Assembly: GCA_963771295.1 (NCBI GenBank)
Contig: CAVYTB010000013.1
Location: 1,426,001-1,490,000, forward strand
Origin: Acidiferrum sp963771295
Lineage (GTDB): Bacteria > Acidobacteriota > Terriglobia > Acidiferrales > UBA7541
Direction of reading: 5' to 3'
DNA length: 64,000 nt
Positions 16,111 through 24,752 of this stretch are shown in pieces. The translations under genes and the position numbers were made by a program. The notes beneath the pieces were generated by a model. It was not told the DNA's origin, made no database searches, and saw only the letters and a list, made by a program, of their open reading frames with translations. Position 1 is the stretch's first letter, and every line of letters begins with the position of its first letter.

Positions 16111-16811
16111 GGATTCTTCTTTTGACCCTGCTGTTGCTGCTGTTGTTGCTGCTTCTGTGCCGCTGCTTTTTCCGCCTCTTCAACCGCCTTACGAAACTGT
16201 CCCACCGCGTTTACGTTCGGTGGCTTCAAGCCATCCTTGGCGACGTATCGCCACACCGGCGCGTCATGCCCCGTGTATATGTCAGCGCGAAATACTTCGA
16301 ACCTGTCGTCCGTAGAACCTACTTCCATACCCGGAGCTGCGTGTCCGTCGGAACCAGAGGGGTCTCCGGATTCAGGCCCATTGGGAGGAGTTCCCTGCTG
16401 GGCTCCAATTCGTATCTGGCTGTCGGTGCTTTCAACCGTTCCGGGGCGTGTGTCGACTGGTCCACCTTTGATGACGGGATTCGCGATTTTATCGCTTCCC
16501 TTTCTGACGGCAATCACCAGATCCGCAGTGCTGGCATCCTGCGAAATCCGGAAACGGCCCCATTTCATCAAAGCTTTCTCGACTTCTTCTTGGGCTTTGC
16601 GATTGGCGAAGGGATCGTTCATGGGCTCGCCCGTATCGGGCAAGATCAGTACCACGACCGTTTCCGCCTTCAAGACAAAGTCCGGCAGTAGCACTTTCTC
16701 TTTTTTCTTGGCGGCGGCCATTCCTGCGGCCAGTACCACAGCCATGGCAATAGTCGCTGCTGCGACAGCTGTCGTGGTCTTCTTCGGAGTTTTCGGGCCT
16801 GAGGTCATCAT
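16107..16811 (-). CDS. Exported protein of unknown function with a C-terminal polyglutamine tract
   Basis: The product has 234 residues from the Met that follows GGGAGG and a 5-nt spacer; an in-frame start seven codons upstream lacks a ribosome site. An Ala-rich hydrophobic segment near the N-terminus should act as signal or anchor. The middle ('VVVLILPDTGEPMNDPFANR', 'ADLVIAVRKG') looks like a compact alpha/beta domain. The end is a charged helix, a run of nine Gln and QKKNP. The polyglutamine DNA is an interrupted CTG/TTG trinucleotide array on the plus strand (about 16130-16165). It is coupled to the downstream secreted protein. Function unknown. Confidence 0.72.
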   Translation of the reverse strand: MMTSGPKTPKKTTTAVAAATIAMAVVLAAGMAAAKKKEKVLLPDFVLKAETVVVLILPDTGEPMNDPFANRKAQEEVEKALMKWGRFRISQDASTADLVIAVRKGSDKIANPVIKGGPVDTRPGTVESTDSQIRIGAQQGTPPNGPESGDPSGSDGHAAPGMEVGSTDDRFEVFRADIYTGHDAPVWRYVAKDGLKPPNVNAVGQFRKAVEEAEKAAAQKQQQQQQQQGQKKNP

Positions 16812-17000
16812 GGCAACCTCCCATCCATACACACGTCATTATATTCCGCATTCGAAAGCAAATCGCGGGCAATCTGGGATCGGTTGAAGGCAATAAAGTT
16901 ATCGTTTTGTTACAGTGCGGCTCTACGGGCAGGGGGCTGTTATTTGCCGGAAGGACACCAGGCCCCGACGAAACTCTCCTGCCGAAAGCCCGATAAAACA

Positions 17001-17035
17001 AATTCCTCACTGCGCGGACTCCGTTTGGAATGACA
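17001..17035. repeat. Dispersed intergenic repeat, ATYCC...GGRATGACA family, copy 3
   Basis: ATTCC/GGAAT arms with GACA following; closest to the copy at 6345-6380. Confidence 0.7.
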
Positions 17036-17101
17036 TAGGGCGCTTGCAACGCGCAAAAAGATTCTCTCGCCCGTGAAAGGGTGCGCTATTGAAGAGTTCG
17101 G

Positions 17102-17124
17102 GCTGGCATAAAAGCCAGCGTTAC
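17102..17124. repeat. Hairpin-plus-CTAC intergenic repeat, copy 3
   Basis: GCTGGC-ATAAAA-GCCAGC followed by GTTAC. Compared with the 8229 and 21982 copies the stem has paired substitutions, which preserve the hairpin. Confidence 0.7.
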
Positions 17125-17163
17125 ATTTAAGACTAAAAGATGACCATCGTTTTTTTTCAGGCG

Positions 17164-18459
17164 TTAACGCAGGCCTGCTGCGATTGTCTTCACAATCGTG
17201 CCGTTGGCGTCGTCGTCTTTCAGGGCCCAGACAAATTCGCCGCCGAGGCCACCGCGGACGCGCGTGCGCACGTAGACCGTTTTCAGGAACACGGTGACGG
17301 GATCGTCGTAGGACCAAAAGGTCTGGGTGTTGGGGTCGTACAGCCAAACTGCAATCCGGCGGTAGTCAAAATGGCGGGTGAAGCCGGTGAGTCCGGTGAG
17401 CGTGAGATAGGTGATGACGCCGGGAGTTTGCAGATAGTCGGCCGGCGGAAATGGAGCAGGGCCACTCGAGGTCTGGTACAAGCCATTATCCGCGCCGGGA
17501 ACGCCGGTCCAGCCGCGCGCATATGTGGGAATCCCGAGGACGAGTTTGTCTGCCGGGACGCCCGCCTGCAAGTAAGAACGAATGGTGTACTCAATATTGA
17601 AGTTTTCGTCCTCGACGGGATCCTGCTTGTCGTCGAACAGCGGCGAAGCGTGATTGGTCGAGGTTTCCCAGGTACCGTGGAAATCGTAGCCCTGCACGTT
17701 GTAATAATCGAGCTGCCGGGCCACGGCGGCTAACTGGATATTGGAAAAGTTTTGCTGGCCGGCGGGACCGAACATGGTCAGGAGATAGTGTTTCTTGCTT
17801 GCTTTACCGAGCGCGTCGAGCTGCTTGCGGAATTCCTGCATCAGCAGAGTGGCGCTGACGGTGTCAGAGGCGGTGGGAAATTCCCAATCAATATCGATTC
17901 CGTCAAAGATGCCTGCCGCGGATACTCCGCCGCCAAGATTGCCGTTAATGAAAAGGTCGATGCAATTCGCGACCATAGTCTGACGTCCAGCGGCGGTACT
18001 GGCGGCGGCAGAGAAACCGTCGGCACCAGCGAGCGAGATCAGCACCTTCAGATTGGGATGCAATTGCTTCAGCTGCTGCAGGGCCGCGAAATTGCCGAAC
18101 AGCGGGCCAGTGTAAGGCTCGCCGCTAACACTGGGAAGATACGGGGTTTGATAGTCGGCCCAGGAATCGGCGATGGCGCAGCCGGTGGGAGTGGCATTGC
18201 CAAAGGCGTAGCTAAGGTGAGTGAGCTTATCGGCGACGCCGTTGGCCTGAAGATTGGCGATGTTGTAACCGGCAAAATAAATGCTCCATTCCTCGAAATA
18301 GCCGCCAACTACTTTGGCGTGGCCGCGGTCATGGTCATCGTTATCCTGATTCGGTTGGCCTGCCAGGAGAGGAAGGGCGAGAAAGAGCGGGATCAGCAGG
18401 CTGGCAAGAGAGAGAGAAAGCGCGCGGCTAGGTACACGAGTGGAAAGACGGATTTTCAT
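17164..18459 (-). CDS. Secreted GH18 chitinase-like glycosidase
   Basis: The 431-residue product starts at the Met preceded by GAGGTGG; a start seven codons upstream lacks a ribosome site. A signal peptide covers about residues 1-35. The GH18 catalytic signature DGIDIDWEF (DxxDxDxE) lies near residue 160, with the 'VLISLAGADGF' strand before it and the 'LVLGIPTYARGW' strand after it. The last strand Trp is seen in 'GGEFVWALKDD'. The enzyme should cleave beta-1,4 N-acetylglucosamine polymers outside the cell. A NagB-like deaminase elsewhere in the window could use the product, but they are not linked in an operon. Two CTATATAGCAG repeats lie upstream. Confidence 0.92.
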   Translation of the reverse strand: MKIRLSTRVPSRALSLSLASLLIPLFLALPLLAGQPNQDNDDHDRGHAKVVGGYFEEWSIYFAGYNIANLQANGVADKLTHLSYAFGNATPTGCAIADSWADYQTPYLPSVSGEPYTGPLFGNFAALQQLKQLHPNLKVLISLAGADGFSAAASTAAGRQTMVANCIDLFINGNLGGGVSAAGIFDGIDIDWEFPTASDTVSATLLMQEFRKQLDALGKASKKHYLLTMFGPAGQQNFSNIQLAAVARQLDYYNVQGYDFHGTWETSTNHASPLFDDKQDPVEDENFNIEYTIRSYLQAGVPADKLVLGIPTYARGWTGVPGADNGLYQTSSGPAPFPPADYLQTPGVITYLTLTGLTGFTRHFDYRRIAVWLYDPNTQTFWSYDDPVTVFLKTVYVRTRVRGGLGGEFVWALKDDDANGTIVKTIAAGLR

Positions 18460-18504
18460 AGGAGCCACCTCGGGACACAAAATACGAACGCCGCGACTAT
18501 AGAC

Positions 18505-18579
18505 CTATATAGCAGCGATGGCAACAGCATAATTTATTGAGGATTATTGAGTTCGCGGGTGGGACGAACTATATAGCAG
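18505..18579. repeat. Two direct repeats CTATATAGCAG upstream of the chitinase gene
   Basis: Identical 11-mers at 18505-18515 and 18569-18579, 64 bp apart (about six helical turns), 46-120 nt upstream of the chitinase start. They could be regulator sites. Confidence 0.4.
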
Positions 18580-18639
18580 TTACGGCTAACGAAGAATCCA
18601 ACAGGCAAAGGCGGCGTGTTGGGCACCATCGCGGTAAGG

Positions 18640-19113
18640 TTAGTCGGCGCGCCGGCTGAGGCCTGCCAAGACGCGGAGGTGGCCGAGAATCAGCATGTCG
18701 ACGTTCACTGGCTCATTGTTTCGCATCAGGCGCGCGTCGCGGCCGGCTTCGATGGCGTAGCCTTCGATGCGAAGAATGGTGTCTGGCTCGTTTTCGGGGC
18801 GGGCAGTGTTCTTAATGGTGACCAGGCGAGTTCTGGGATCGTAGTGGATCAGCATCTGATAGAGTTCGCGGCCGGCGCAGCGGATGCGCAAGTCGCCCAA
18901 GGCCGTTTCCTTGCAGGTAAGCGACTGCTCGCCAGTGACAGAGTTCCACTCGCTACAATGGGCGAGCACGGTGTCAGCGAGCCTCTTCCACACGCGCGGC
19001 CCAAATGCAATCGCCGCTTCGAGATTGACTTTGTCTTCGTAGAGCTGGCCCTCTTCGGAGAGTTTAGCGGCCAGAAATTCCTGTGCTGCTCTTTTAGCGC
19101 TCTCGTCTGCCAT
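18640..19113 (-). CDS. Conserved-looking protein of unknown function
   Basis: A 157-residue soluble protein without a signal peptide. The N-terminal part is helical and charged; the middle ('LGDLRIRCAGRELYQMLIHYD') and C-terminal parts alternate as strands. Coding is supported by length, codon use and a clean intergenic space on both sides, but the ribosome site is weak. I recognise no motif. It lies upstream of the chitinase in the same direction, with 180 bp between them, so co-transcription is uncertain. Confidence 0.65.
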   Translation of the reverse strand: MADESAKRAAQEFLAAKLSEEGQLYEDKVNLEAAIAFGPRVWKRLADTVLAHCSEWNSVTGEQSLTCKETALGDLRIRCAGRELYQMLIHYDPRTRLVTIKNTARPENEPDTILRIEGYAIEAGRDARLMRNNEPVNVDMLILGHLRVLAGLSRRAD

Positions 19114-19248
19114 GGTGGATGATTGTTCCCCACAGTTATTTTACACAATGAGGTACGAACGGGTTAAGTGACAAATGCGGGACTTGCGTCCATTTCGTGA
19201 ATGGTACTCGGCGGCGCCGTCGCGAGGCGTCTGGCGAATTCCCTTCCC

Positions 19249-20505
19249 TTACTCCGGCATGATCACGGGCTTTTCTCGTGGCAAAGCGTCCAAAGTGGCC
19301 TGATCAAGATGGAGATGAGCAGCGACGAGTTGTGGAGGGGTGTGCGCCAGCCATTCGGAGAGCGCGAGGTCCTGGTAGAAGCTGCTCTTGAACATCTCCA
19401 GAAACTTCAGGTCGGTGGTGCCCGTGTTTTCGATGTAATGAGGGAGCGTTTTTTGCACATAACCCACGTCGCCGGTCTCGAAATCCATGGTGCGGGCGCG
19501 GCCTCCGGTTGCGAATACAGTCATACGTCCCTTGCCGCCGAAGTAGTATTGCCATTCGTCGGCGTTCGGATGCCAGTGCAATTCGCGGACGGCGCCCGGC
19601 TTCACGGTTACGATGGCGGCCGCGATGGCCGTCGATATCTTGAACGTGCTGGAGTCAATAATTCGCACCTCGCCGCTTTTGTTGCGCTTGGTGGGAGGGT
19701 GCTGCATGGTGCGAAAGGCAAAATCAATCGGTGAAGGTCCCAGCTTCCCGGCGGCGCTGCGGCGATCTTCCTCGAGCGGCCCGGGAACTTCGGTTTGAAA
19801 AATAAACAACTCTTTCTTTGGCAAGTTTGCGAGCGCTTTTTCGCTGACGCCGAAATTTTTGGCGACCACTTCCGGGGGAGTGTGTGCCATCCAGTCGGAG
19901 AGCAAAACGGTTTCGTATTCGGAGAAGTTGCCGTCGTCAAAGACCAGCAGAAATTCGCAACCGTCGGGGCCAAGACCCTGGATCGAATGAGGAATGCCAG
20001 TGGGAAAAAACCACAGATCGTTTTCTTTGACGTCGGTGACGAAGCTCTTGCCGTCGGCGTCGATGCAGGTGATTCGCGCACTGCCGTAGAGCATGAACGC
20101 CCATTCGGCGGCGGTGTGCCAATGGAGTTCGCGGACACCGCCCGCGGTCAATCGCATGTCCACGCCCGCCATGGTTTTGGAGACGGCGAGTTCGCGCATG
20201 GTGACTTCGCGCGACCAACCGCCTTCGTGAAGGCGCTTGTGCGAAAAGGAAAATGGATACTTGAAGGTTGGCACGCCGCCCGCATCGGTCGGCGGAGGAG
20301 TGAAGGAGTCTGTATTTGCGGCGTCCAAGGCGGCATTTGTAGGACCCGGATCGCTGATGCTGCGATCGGCCTTGGATTTGTATTCTGACGGTTCCTGCGA
20401 CGCCAGGTTTTCCACGGAGCGCATGCCTGCGGCGGCAAGGGCTCCGGAGCTGACGCCCAGAAAGCTCCTGCGCGTTAGTACGTCCTTTTCAGCTTCATCG
20501 GACAT
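19249..20505 (-). CDS. Tat-exported bicupin, oxalate decarboxylase-like
   Basis: The 418-residue product starts at the Met preceded by GAGGTG. A twin-arginine signal (TRRSFLGVSSG) lies near residues 11-21. Two cupin domains follow, each with the Mn-binding set: 'RELHWHTAAEWAF' and 'PHSIQG' in the first, 'RELHWHPNADEWQYYFGG' and 'PHYIEN' in the second. The lid of Bacillus OxdC (SENS) aligns with SEYE here, keeping the catalytic Glu, which points to decarboxylase rather than oxidase chemistry. 'DWMAHTPPEVVAKNFGV' is also typical of OxdC. The likely reaction is oxalate to formate and CO2 in the periplasm. Family is strong; substrate is inferred. Confidence 0.92.
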   Translation of the reverse strand: MSDEAEKDVLTRRSFLGVSSGALAAAGMRSVENLASQEPSEYKSKADRSISDPGPTNAALDAANTDSFTPPPTDAGGVPTFKYPFSFSHKRLHEGGWSREVTMRELAVSKTMAGVDMRLTAGGVRELHWHTAAEWAFMLYGSARITCIDADGKSFVTDVKENDLWFFPTGIPHSIQGLGPDGCEFLLVFDDGNFSEYETVLLSDWMAHTPPEVVAKNFGVSEKALANLPKKELFIFQTEVPGPLEEDRRSAAGKLGPSPIDFAFRTMQHPPTKRNKSGEVRIIDSSTFKISTAIAAAIVTVKPGAVRELHWHPNADEWQYYFGGKGRMTVFATGGRARTMDFETGDVGYVQKTLPHYIENTGTTDLKFLEMFKSSFYQDLALSEWLAHTPPQLVAAHLHLDQATLDALPREKPVIMPE

Positions 20506-20595
20506 CTCAATCACCTCTTTGGAGTTGCGGCGCGAGTTCGTAATGCGACATCGTGCTGATGTGCTGCACGGTACGCCCAGCCTTGGCGCGGATAA

Positions 20596-20621
20596 GCCTC
20601 AGACCTAAAGGCCTGAGCTAC
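20596..20621. repeat. Hairpin-plus-CTAC intergenic repeat, copy 4
   Basis: CTCAG and CTGAG arms around CCTAAAGG, followed by CTAC. It lies between the bicupin and redoxin genes. Confidence 0.65.
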
Positions 20622-20744
20622 AGGAATCGTATCGCGAATCTTACAACGAGTGGCGTAGGCGATAGGAAGGAAGAAATTATGGAGGAATCTTCCTGCTGAT
20701 GCCCGAATAGCGGGATGAATTTGCGTTCGCGTTTCCCTGAGAGC

Positions 20745-21908
20745 TTATTGAGTGACGCTTTTCGCAGGCGTTGAATCGCCGGAGCCTGTCTGCCAGTACT
20801 TGTTGAACCCACTATAATCGGATGGCAGGTACGTGAGGATGGTTCGCCGCAATTCAAGGATGTCCACGCTACCCAACTTTTTGTAAAGAACCTTGCCGTT
20901 CTCGTCGAGCAAAACGGTGTACGGAACAGCGGATTCCCAGCTTGGATCAAATGCACGCTGCAAGGCAGCGGTATCTTCGGACGCAAACAACAGGTTGCGG
21001 CTGGTGGCGCGCTTTTTCTCGAGCATTTTAAGCACGCTGGTCTTCTCGTCGGGCATGTTCGCTGCCACCGTGACCAAATCGAAGTCGCGGATCTTGTACA
21101 TTTGGTAGGTATCTTCGAAATCGACAAATTCTTCGATGCACGAGCCGCACCACGTTGCCCAGAAACTGACCAGCAGCATGTGCTTTGTTGGATTCATTCG
21201 TAACTTCTTCAAATCGTCGGCGGTGGCCATCTCTAATTGCACTGGCTGCTCGTCAATTTTCCGCAGGGCTTCCTTGCGCGACGCTTCCTTTTCTTGCCAC
21301 TTCGTGGAGCAGCCGAACACGCCGGTATGTTTGACCTGCGGATCCTGACTGGCCAGCAGAGCGTCGATAGCATTGCGCGCGTCATGGGTCTTGACCTGTT
21401 CGATGCGGTAGCTATTGTCCATGCGCCCTTCGTAACGGAGCTTATGCTGGTTGTCGAAAATGAACACGTGGGGCGTGGCCTGGGGACCATAGGCTCGTGT
21501 GACGGATTGCGTTTCGCCATCGTACAAATAGGTGTAGCGCAGATGCTTGTAAGCGACACGGATCTTCATTTCGTCGAGAGTGTCGCTGATGTCGGAGGAA
21601 TCCAGTTCGTCGATGCGAATAGCTTTGGGGTCGTTGCCCTGAATGGCGACGACGGCAACGCCGCGGTTGCGGTAATCGTCATCGAGTTGCTGGATGCGTT
21701 GTTCATACATTTGGGCAATGGGACAGTGATTGCAGGTGAAGACGACAACGAGGATTGGGCTGGCGGCATAGTCGCTGAGGCGGTGGATGTTGCCATCAAC
21801 TCCGGGTAAGGCAAAATCTGGCGCGGAGGAACCCAGTGGAAGGATGGGGTGGGCGTCTTGTCCCCACACCGCGCTACTGATCAGCAGAAATAAAAACGCG
21901 CGCCACAT
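20745..21908 (-). CDS. Exported protein with two thioredoxin-fold domains
   Basis: The product is 387 residues from the Met after GGGAGG; a longer frame reaches back into the neighbouring gene and is unlikely. A signal peptide (about 1-17, ending 'AVWGQ') precedes an AhpC/TSA-type redoxin domain with a resolving motif in 'FTCNHCPIAQ' (about residue 60). A second TlpA-like thioredoxin domain carries the classical WCGSC active site near residue 255. Redoxin proteins with CNHCP are common in Acidobacteria and Planctomycetes. The tandem suggests periplasmic thiol-disulfide exchange. It is the last gene of a minus-strand run headed by three ThuA proteins. Confidence 0.9.
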   Translation of the reverse strand: MWRAFLFLLISSAVWGQDAHPILPLGSSAPDFALPGVDGNIHRLSDYAASPILVVVFTCNHCPIAQMYEQRIQQLDDDYRNRGVAVVAIQGNDPKAIRIDELDSSDISDTLDEMKIRVAYKHLRYTYLYDGETQSVTRAYGPQATPHVFIFDNQHKLRYEGRMDNSYRIEQVKTHDARNAIDALLASQDPQVKHTGVFGCSTKWQEKEASRKEALRKIDEQPVQLEMATADDLKKLRMNPTKHMLLVSFWATWCGSCIEEFVDFEDTYQMYKIRDFDLVTVAANMPDEKTSVLKMLEKKRATSRNLLFASEDTAALQRAFDPSWESAVPYTVLLDENGKVLYKKLGSVDILELRRTILTYLPSDYSGFNKYWQTGSGDSTPAKSVTQ

Positions 21909-21981
21909 GTTGTTGCGCCTCCCTTGTGTGCGAAGCGATTCATCCCTCCGCCAGCACTTCTTCGCATTCTGACAATCGCAT

Positions 21982-22003
21982 GGCGGCATATAGCCGCCGT
22001 TAC
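21982..22003. repeat. Hairpin-plus-CTAC intergenic repeat, copy 5
   Basis: GGCGGC-ATATA-GCCGCC followed by GTTAC, directly against the stop codon of the first ThuA gene. It could also act in 3'-end formation. Confidence 0.7.
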
Positions 22004-22825
22004 TTATTTGGGCAGCGGCCTGGGCGTTACGTCCGCATCCACAAGACCCATGGCCCACTGAATCGCTTCGGAATACATCTTCTGAATCCGGGGATCATCC
22101 CAGTTCTGGTCGACGTGGCCGAGTGTGGAATAGTACACGCGGCCCTTCCCATACATTTTGGCCCAAGTGACGGCAAAATCCAGATCTTTGCGGTGCACTC
22201 TTGGATTATTCAGGTCGAGTTTGGAAGTGTCCAAGCGCATTAGGACGCGCACTTTGTCTCGCGAATAATTTCTGGCCTGGTAGATTTCATCGCGCAGGAC
22301 GAACGACTTCGGCCACTGCTCCATGCCGGGAAATTTTGGATCCTCGACGATGATTGGCGCGTCAAAGGTACCCCAGGGATGCTCGTCGAAATATCCGCCG
22401 ATCATGTCGCCGTATTCCGGCCAGTCGGTGAAGGTGATTGTGGCGCTGTGCACGCCGACGAAACCTTTGCCGTCATCGTGCACAAAGGAAATCAGAGCGG
22501 CCTTCTGCTCGTCGTTCATTTCCAGGTTGCCGCCGGTGTAAAACAGCACAGCATCGAAATCGTTGAGGTTTTTGGCGTTGAATTCGAGTTTCTTCTTGGT
22601 AAGGGCTTCGGTGTCGGTGCGTATGGTTGTGTCCCACAGCCCGCTCTCGCGACCCAGCCGCTCGATGGTGGCCATGGCGTGCGAGACGGACTCGTGACGG
22701 TAACCTTTTTCCTCGCCGATAATCAGCAAATGTTTTTTGGGGTGGGATTCCGGCTGACCCTGAGCCATACAACGACCGCCGAGAGCGATACATAAGAGGA
22801 GTATAAACCTACCGAGGATCTTCAT
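22004..22825 (-). CDS. Secreted ThuA-domain protein 1
   Basis: The 273-residue protein has a signal peptide (about 1-21) followed by a ThuA (glutamine-amidotransferase-like fold) domain. Landmarks are 'EEKGYRHESV', 'FDAVLFYTGGN', 'KGFVGVHSATITF', 'GGYFDEHPW' and the terminal 'GRVYYSTLGHVDQNW'. ThuA was named for trehalose use in Sinorhizobium, but most exported members are uncharacterised and often accompany Gfo/Idh/MocA proteins. It lies 25 nt downstream of a second ThuA gene, with a third beyond it, so they probably form one transcript. Confidence 0.9.
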   Translation of the reverse strand: MKILGRFILLLCIALGGRCMAQGQPESHPKKHLLIIGEEKGYRHESVSHAMATIERLGRESGLWDTTIRTDTEALTKKKLEFNAKNLNDFDAVLFYTGGNLEMNDEQKAALISFVHDDGKGFVGVHSATITFTDWPEYGDMIGGYFDEHPWGTFDAPIIVEDPKFPGMEQWPKSFVLRDEIYQARNYSRDKVRVLMRLDTSKLDLNNPRVHRKDLDFAVTWAKMYGKGRVYYSTLGHVDQNWDDPRIQKMYSEAIQWAMGLVDADVTPRPLPK

Positions 22826-22850
22826 TACGAATCATCCTTTTTAGCCGAAG

Positions 22851-23618
22851 CTAGTGCTTGCTTCCGAGCCAGAGTATGGCGTTTGTAAACAGCTTGTTTT
22901 GCGTGGTATTTCCGAAAATCTTTTCGCCGTGGCCCATGTTCATGTAGATCATTTTGTACTTTGTGTTGGTCCAAACGACCGGCAAGTCACCTTCCGTGAG
23001 CACGTCTTTCACGCCAAGCGGATAGTTGGAAGGAGCCAGAGTGAGCAGCACACGAACATTTTTGTTGAGGCGAGGGCTTGGCTTCCACAAATACCACTCG
23101 TTAGACGGCGCATCGTAAGAATCGGGGAGGCCCTTCGTGATGGGGCTGGTGTGATCATCGACGATTAATTTCGCTGGGAGTGGTGGCCAGTTGTTGGAAT
23201 AAAAAATCGCGCCACCCAGGAAATCGACAAACCAGGGCCACTTCGTAGTCGCATCGTTGTACCCCGCGACGTGGGTGCCGAGCCACGCACCACCATGCTC
23301 CATATAATTCTGGAAGGCGGCGCGCTGGGCGGGTGTGTGGGGAAAATCATTCAGCCAAATGATGACCTGATAGGGCTTCAAGTCCTTGTCGTTCAACTTG
23401 TCCCAATCGGTTGTAGATTCGAATACAAAATTGTCTTTCGCGGCCAAATCCTTGAAGAAAGCAAGAGCGTCGTTGGCAACATGGACATGATCCGGTTCAA
23501 CGGTGGTGGAATAGAATGCCAATACTTTGAATACCGGTTCGTTCGGGGCAGCCGTGAGACCACAGCCGGTCCACAACACGAGCCCAGCTACAAAAAGGCA
23601 CTTCGATAATTTACTCAC
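22851..23618 (-). CDS. Secreted ThuA-domain protein 2
   Basis: This 255-residue ThuA protein starts at GTG with GAGG 8 nt upstream. It has a lipoprotein-like or Sec signal ('LVLWTGCGLTAAP'; the Cys near residue 19 could be lipidated). The fold landmarks are 'YQVIIWLNDFPH', 'GGAWLGTHVAGY' and 'YKMIYMNMGHGEK'. Compared with copy 1 the His of the 'GVHSA' loop is kept as 'GTHVA'. It lies between the two other ThuA genes, with 25- and 43-nt gaps. Substrate unknown. Confidence 0.88.
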   Translation of the reverse strand: MSKLSKCLFVAGLVLWTGCGLTAAPNEPVFKVLAFYSTTVEPDHVHVANDALAFFKDLAAKDNFVFESTTDWDKLNDKDLKPYQVIIWLNDFPHTPAQRAAFQNYMEHGGAWLGTHVAGYNDATTKWPWFVDFLGGAIFYSNNWPPLPAKLIVDDHTSPITKGLPDSYDAPSNEWYLWKPSPRLNKNVRVLLTLAPSNYPLGVKDVLTEGDLPVVWTNTKYKMIYMNMGHGEKIFGNTTQNKLFTNAILWLGSKH

Positions 23619-23661
23619 TATCTTTTCCTCGCACGACTCCCAACAACCATGTGATTTCGGG

Positions 23662-24459
23662 CTACTTGCCCGCGGCCCAGAAGATTGCGTTCTTGAATAT
23701 CTGCGTGAACGTCGGATTCTGGAACAACTCCGGGTGGTGCCCCATAAAAATGTAAATGTTTCGCGCTTTATAGTGGTCGTTGGTCCAGATTACCGGATGA
23801 TCGCCCATTTTGATATCGGTCGAAGGCGTGTAGGTTTTTTCATCCACGCTGGCGAGGACGTGGACGTTGGGGCGCGGCGACTTATCGTAGGTGTACCACT
23901 CTTCATTTTCGATCACGAAGGGCGACTTGACGCCCTGCATGGCGGGATGATTTTTGTCTTCCACCGATACCGAGCCAGTCACAAATGTCGGAATGTAAGT
24001 TTTGAAGCGGATGCCACCCATGAAGTCGTGAAACCAGGGCCACATCTGGAAGCCATCGAATTCGCCGAGAAGAGTGGCATGATGAAATCCAATCCAGCCG
24101 CCCCTGCCTTCTTCGATGTACTTGATGAACGCGGCCTGGGCGGTGTTTGTCCAGTTGTAGGGAGGATAATTCAGTTGGATGAACAAGTTGTAGTTGGCCA
24201 GGAATGCGTCGTTGATTTTTTCGGTGTCTTCGATGTAGTCCACCGTGAAATTATTCTCGTCGGCCATCTTGGCCAGCCAAACTTTGGCGGCGTCGACAAA
24301 TGGCTTGTGGATACCGCCGTGTTCCGCGAGAGCGATGACGCGAAAGCGCGGCGATTTGGTCTGGGCCGCAGCCAGTCCACCGAGCGCCAATATCGCGACA
24401 GCGGACAAGGCCAATCTCAGCAACATCGTGTTCAACAAACTTCGCTCGGCTAAAAGCAT
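23662..24459 (-). CDS. Secreted ThuA-domain protein 3
   Basis: The protein has 265 residues from the Met preceded by GGAGG and 8 nt; a start 25 codons upstream is open but unsupported. A signal peptide ends near 'GGLAAAQTKS'. The ThuA core is seen in 'YNLFIQLNYPPY', 'GGWIGFHHATLLG' and 'ARNIYIFMGHHPELF'. It is the first gene of the minus-strand run, divergent from xdhC. Sequence similarity by eye is highest to copy 2. The three copies differ enough to be old duplications. Confidence 0.88.
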   Translation of the reverse strand: MLLAERSLLNTMLLRLALSAVAILALGGLAAAQTKSPRFRVIALAEHGGIHKPFVDAAKVWLAKMADENNFTVDYIEDTEKINDAFLANYNLFIQLNYPPYNWTNTAQAAFIKYIEEGRGGWIGFHHATLLGEFDGFQMWPWFHDFMGGIRFKTYIPTFVTGSVSVEDKNHPAMQGVKSPFVIENEEWYTYDKSPRPNVHVLASVDEKTYTPSTDIKMGDHPVIWTNDHYKARNIYIFMGHHPELFQNPTFTQIFKNAIFWAAGK

Positions 24460-24752
24460 TCGGGAATCCTCCATTGCTCCCATGGAACGCACCATCGCGC
24501 AAAGCGCGAATTCTTCCGTCGTTGTAGCAGCCAAGGGTCGAGCGAACCTGAACCCTGAAGTACGGCGCGAACAGGTGAGACTGATGAATATAACTCATTT
24601 TGTAGGCGAAGTGCGGCAACTCTCTTGATGGGTATCGCGCGCGGGTGCGGGAAAGCAGTTTCTGAGGGACGCAATTGACAGAGGAGGAATGTGGCCGTAG
24701 GCTGAGGGGACGCGCGAGAATAGGCGGAAAGAGTCTGGAAAGCGGCGCAAGC

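Larger units (their letters stand above)
16812..17163. other. Intergenic region with two repeats
   Basis: No gene is supported in these 352 bases. They hold an ATYCC...GGRATGACA copy (17001-17035) and a hairpin-CTAC family copy (17102-17124), and should include the promoter of the polyglutamine-protein pair. A T-rich run at 17150-17157 lies next to the chitinase stop but on the wrong strand to form a U-tract for it. Confidence 0.55.

Noticed and set aside
16130..16165. Trinucleotide array considered as a CRISPR or satellite repeat
   Set aside because: It is in frame in a coding region and encodes polyglutamine; there are no spacers or longer units.
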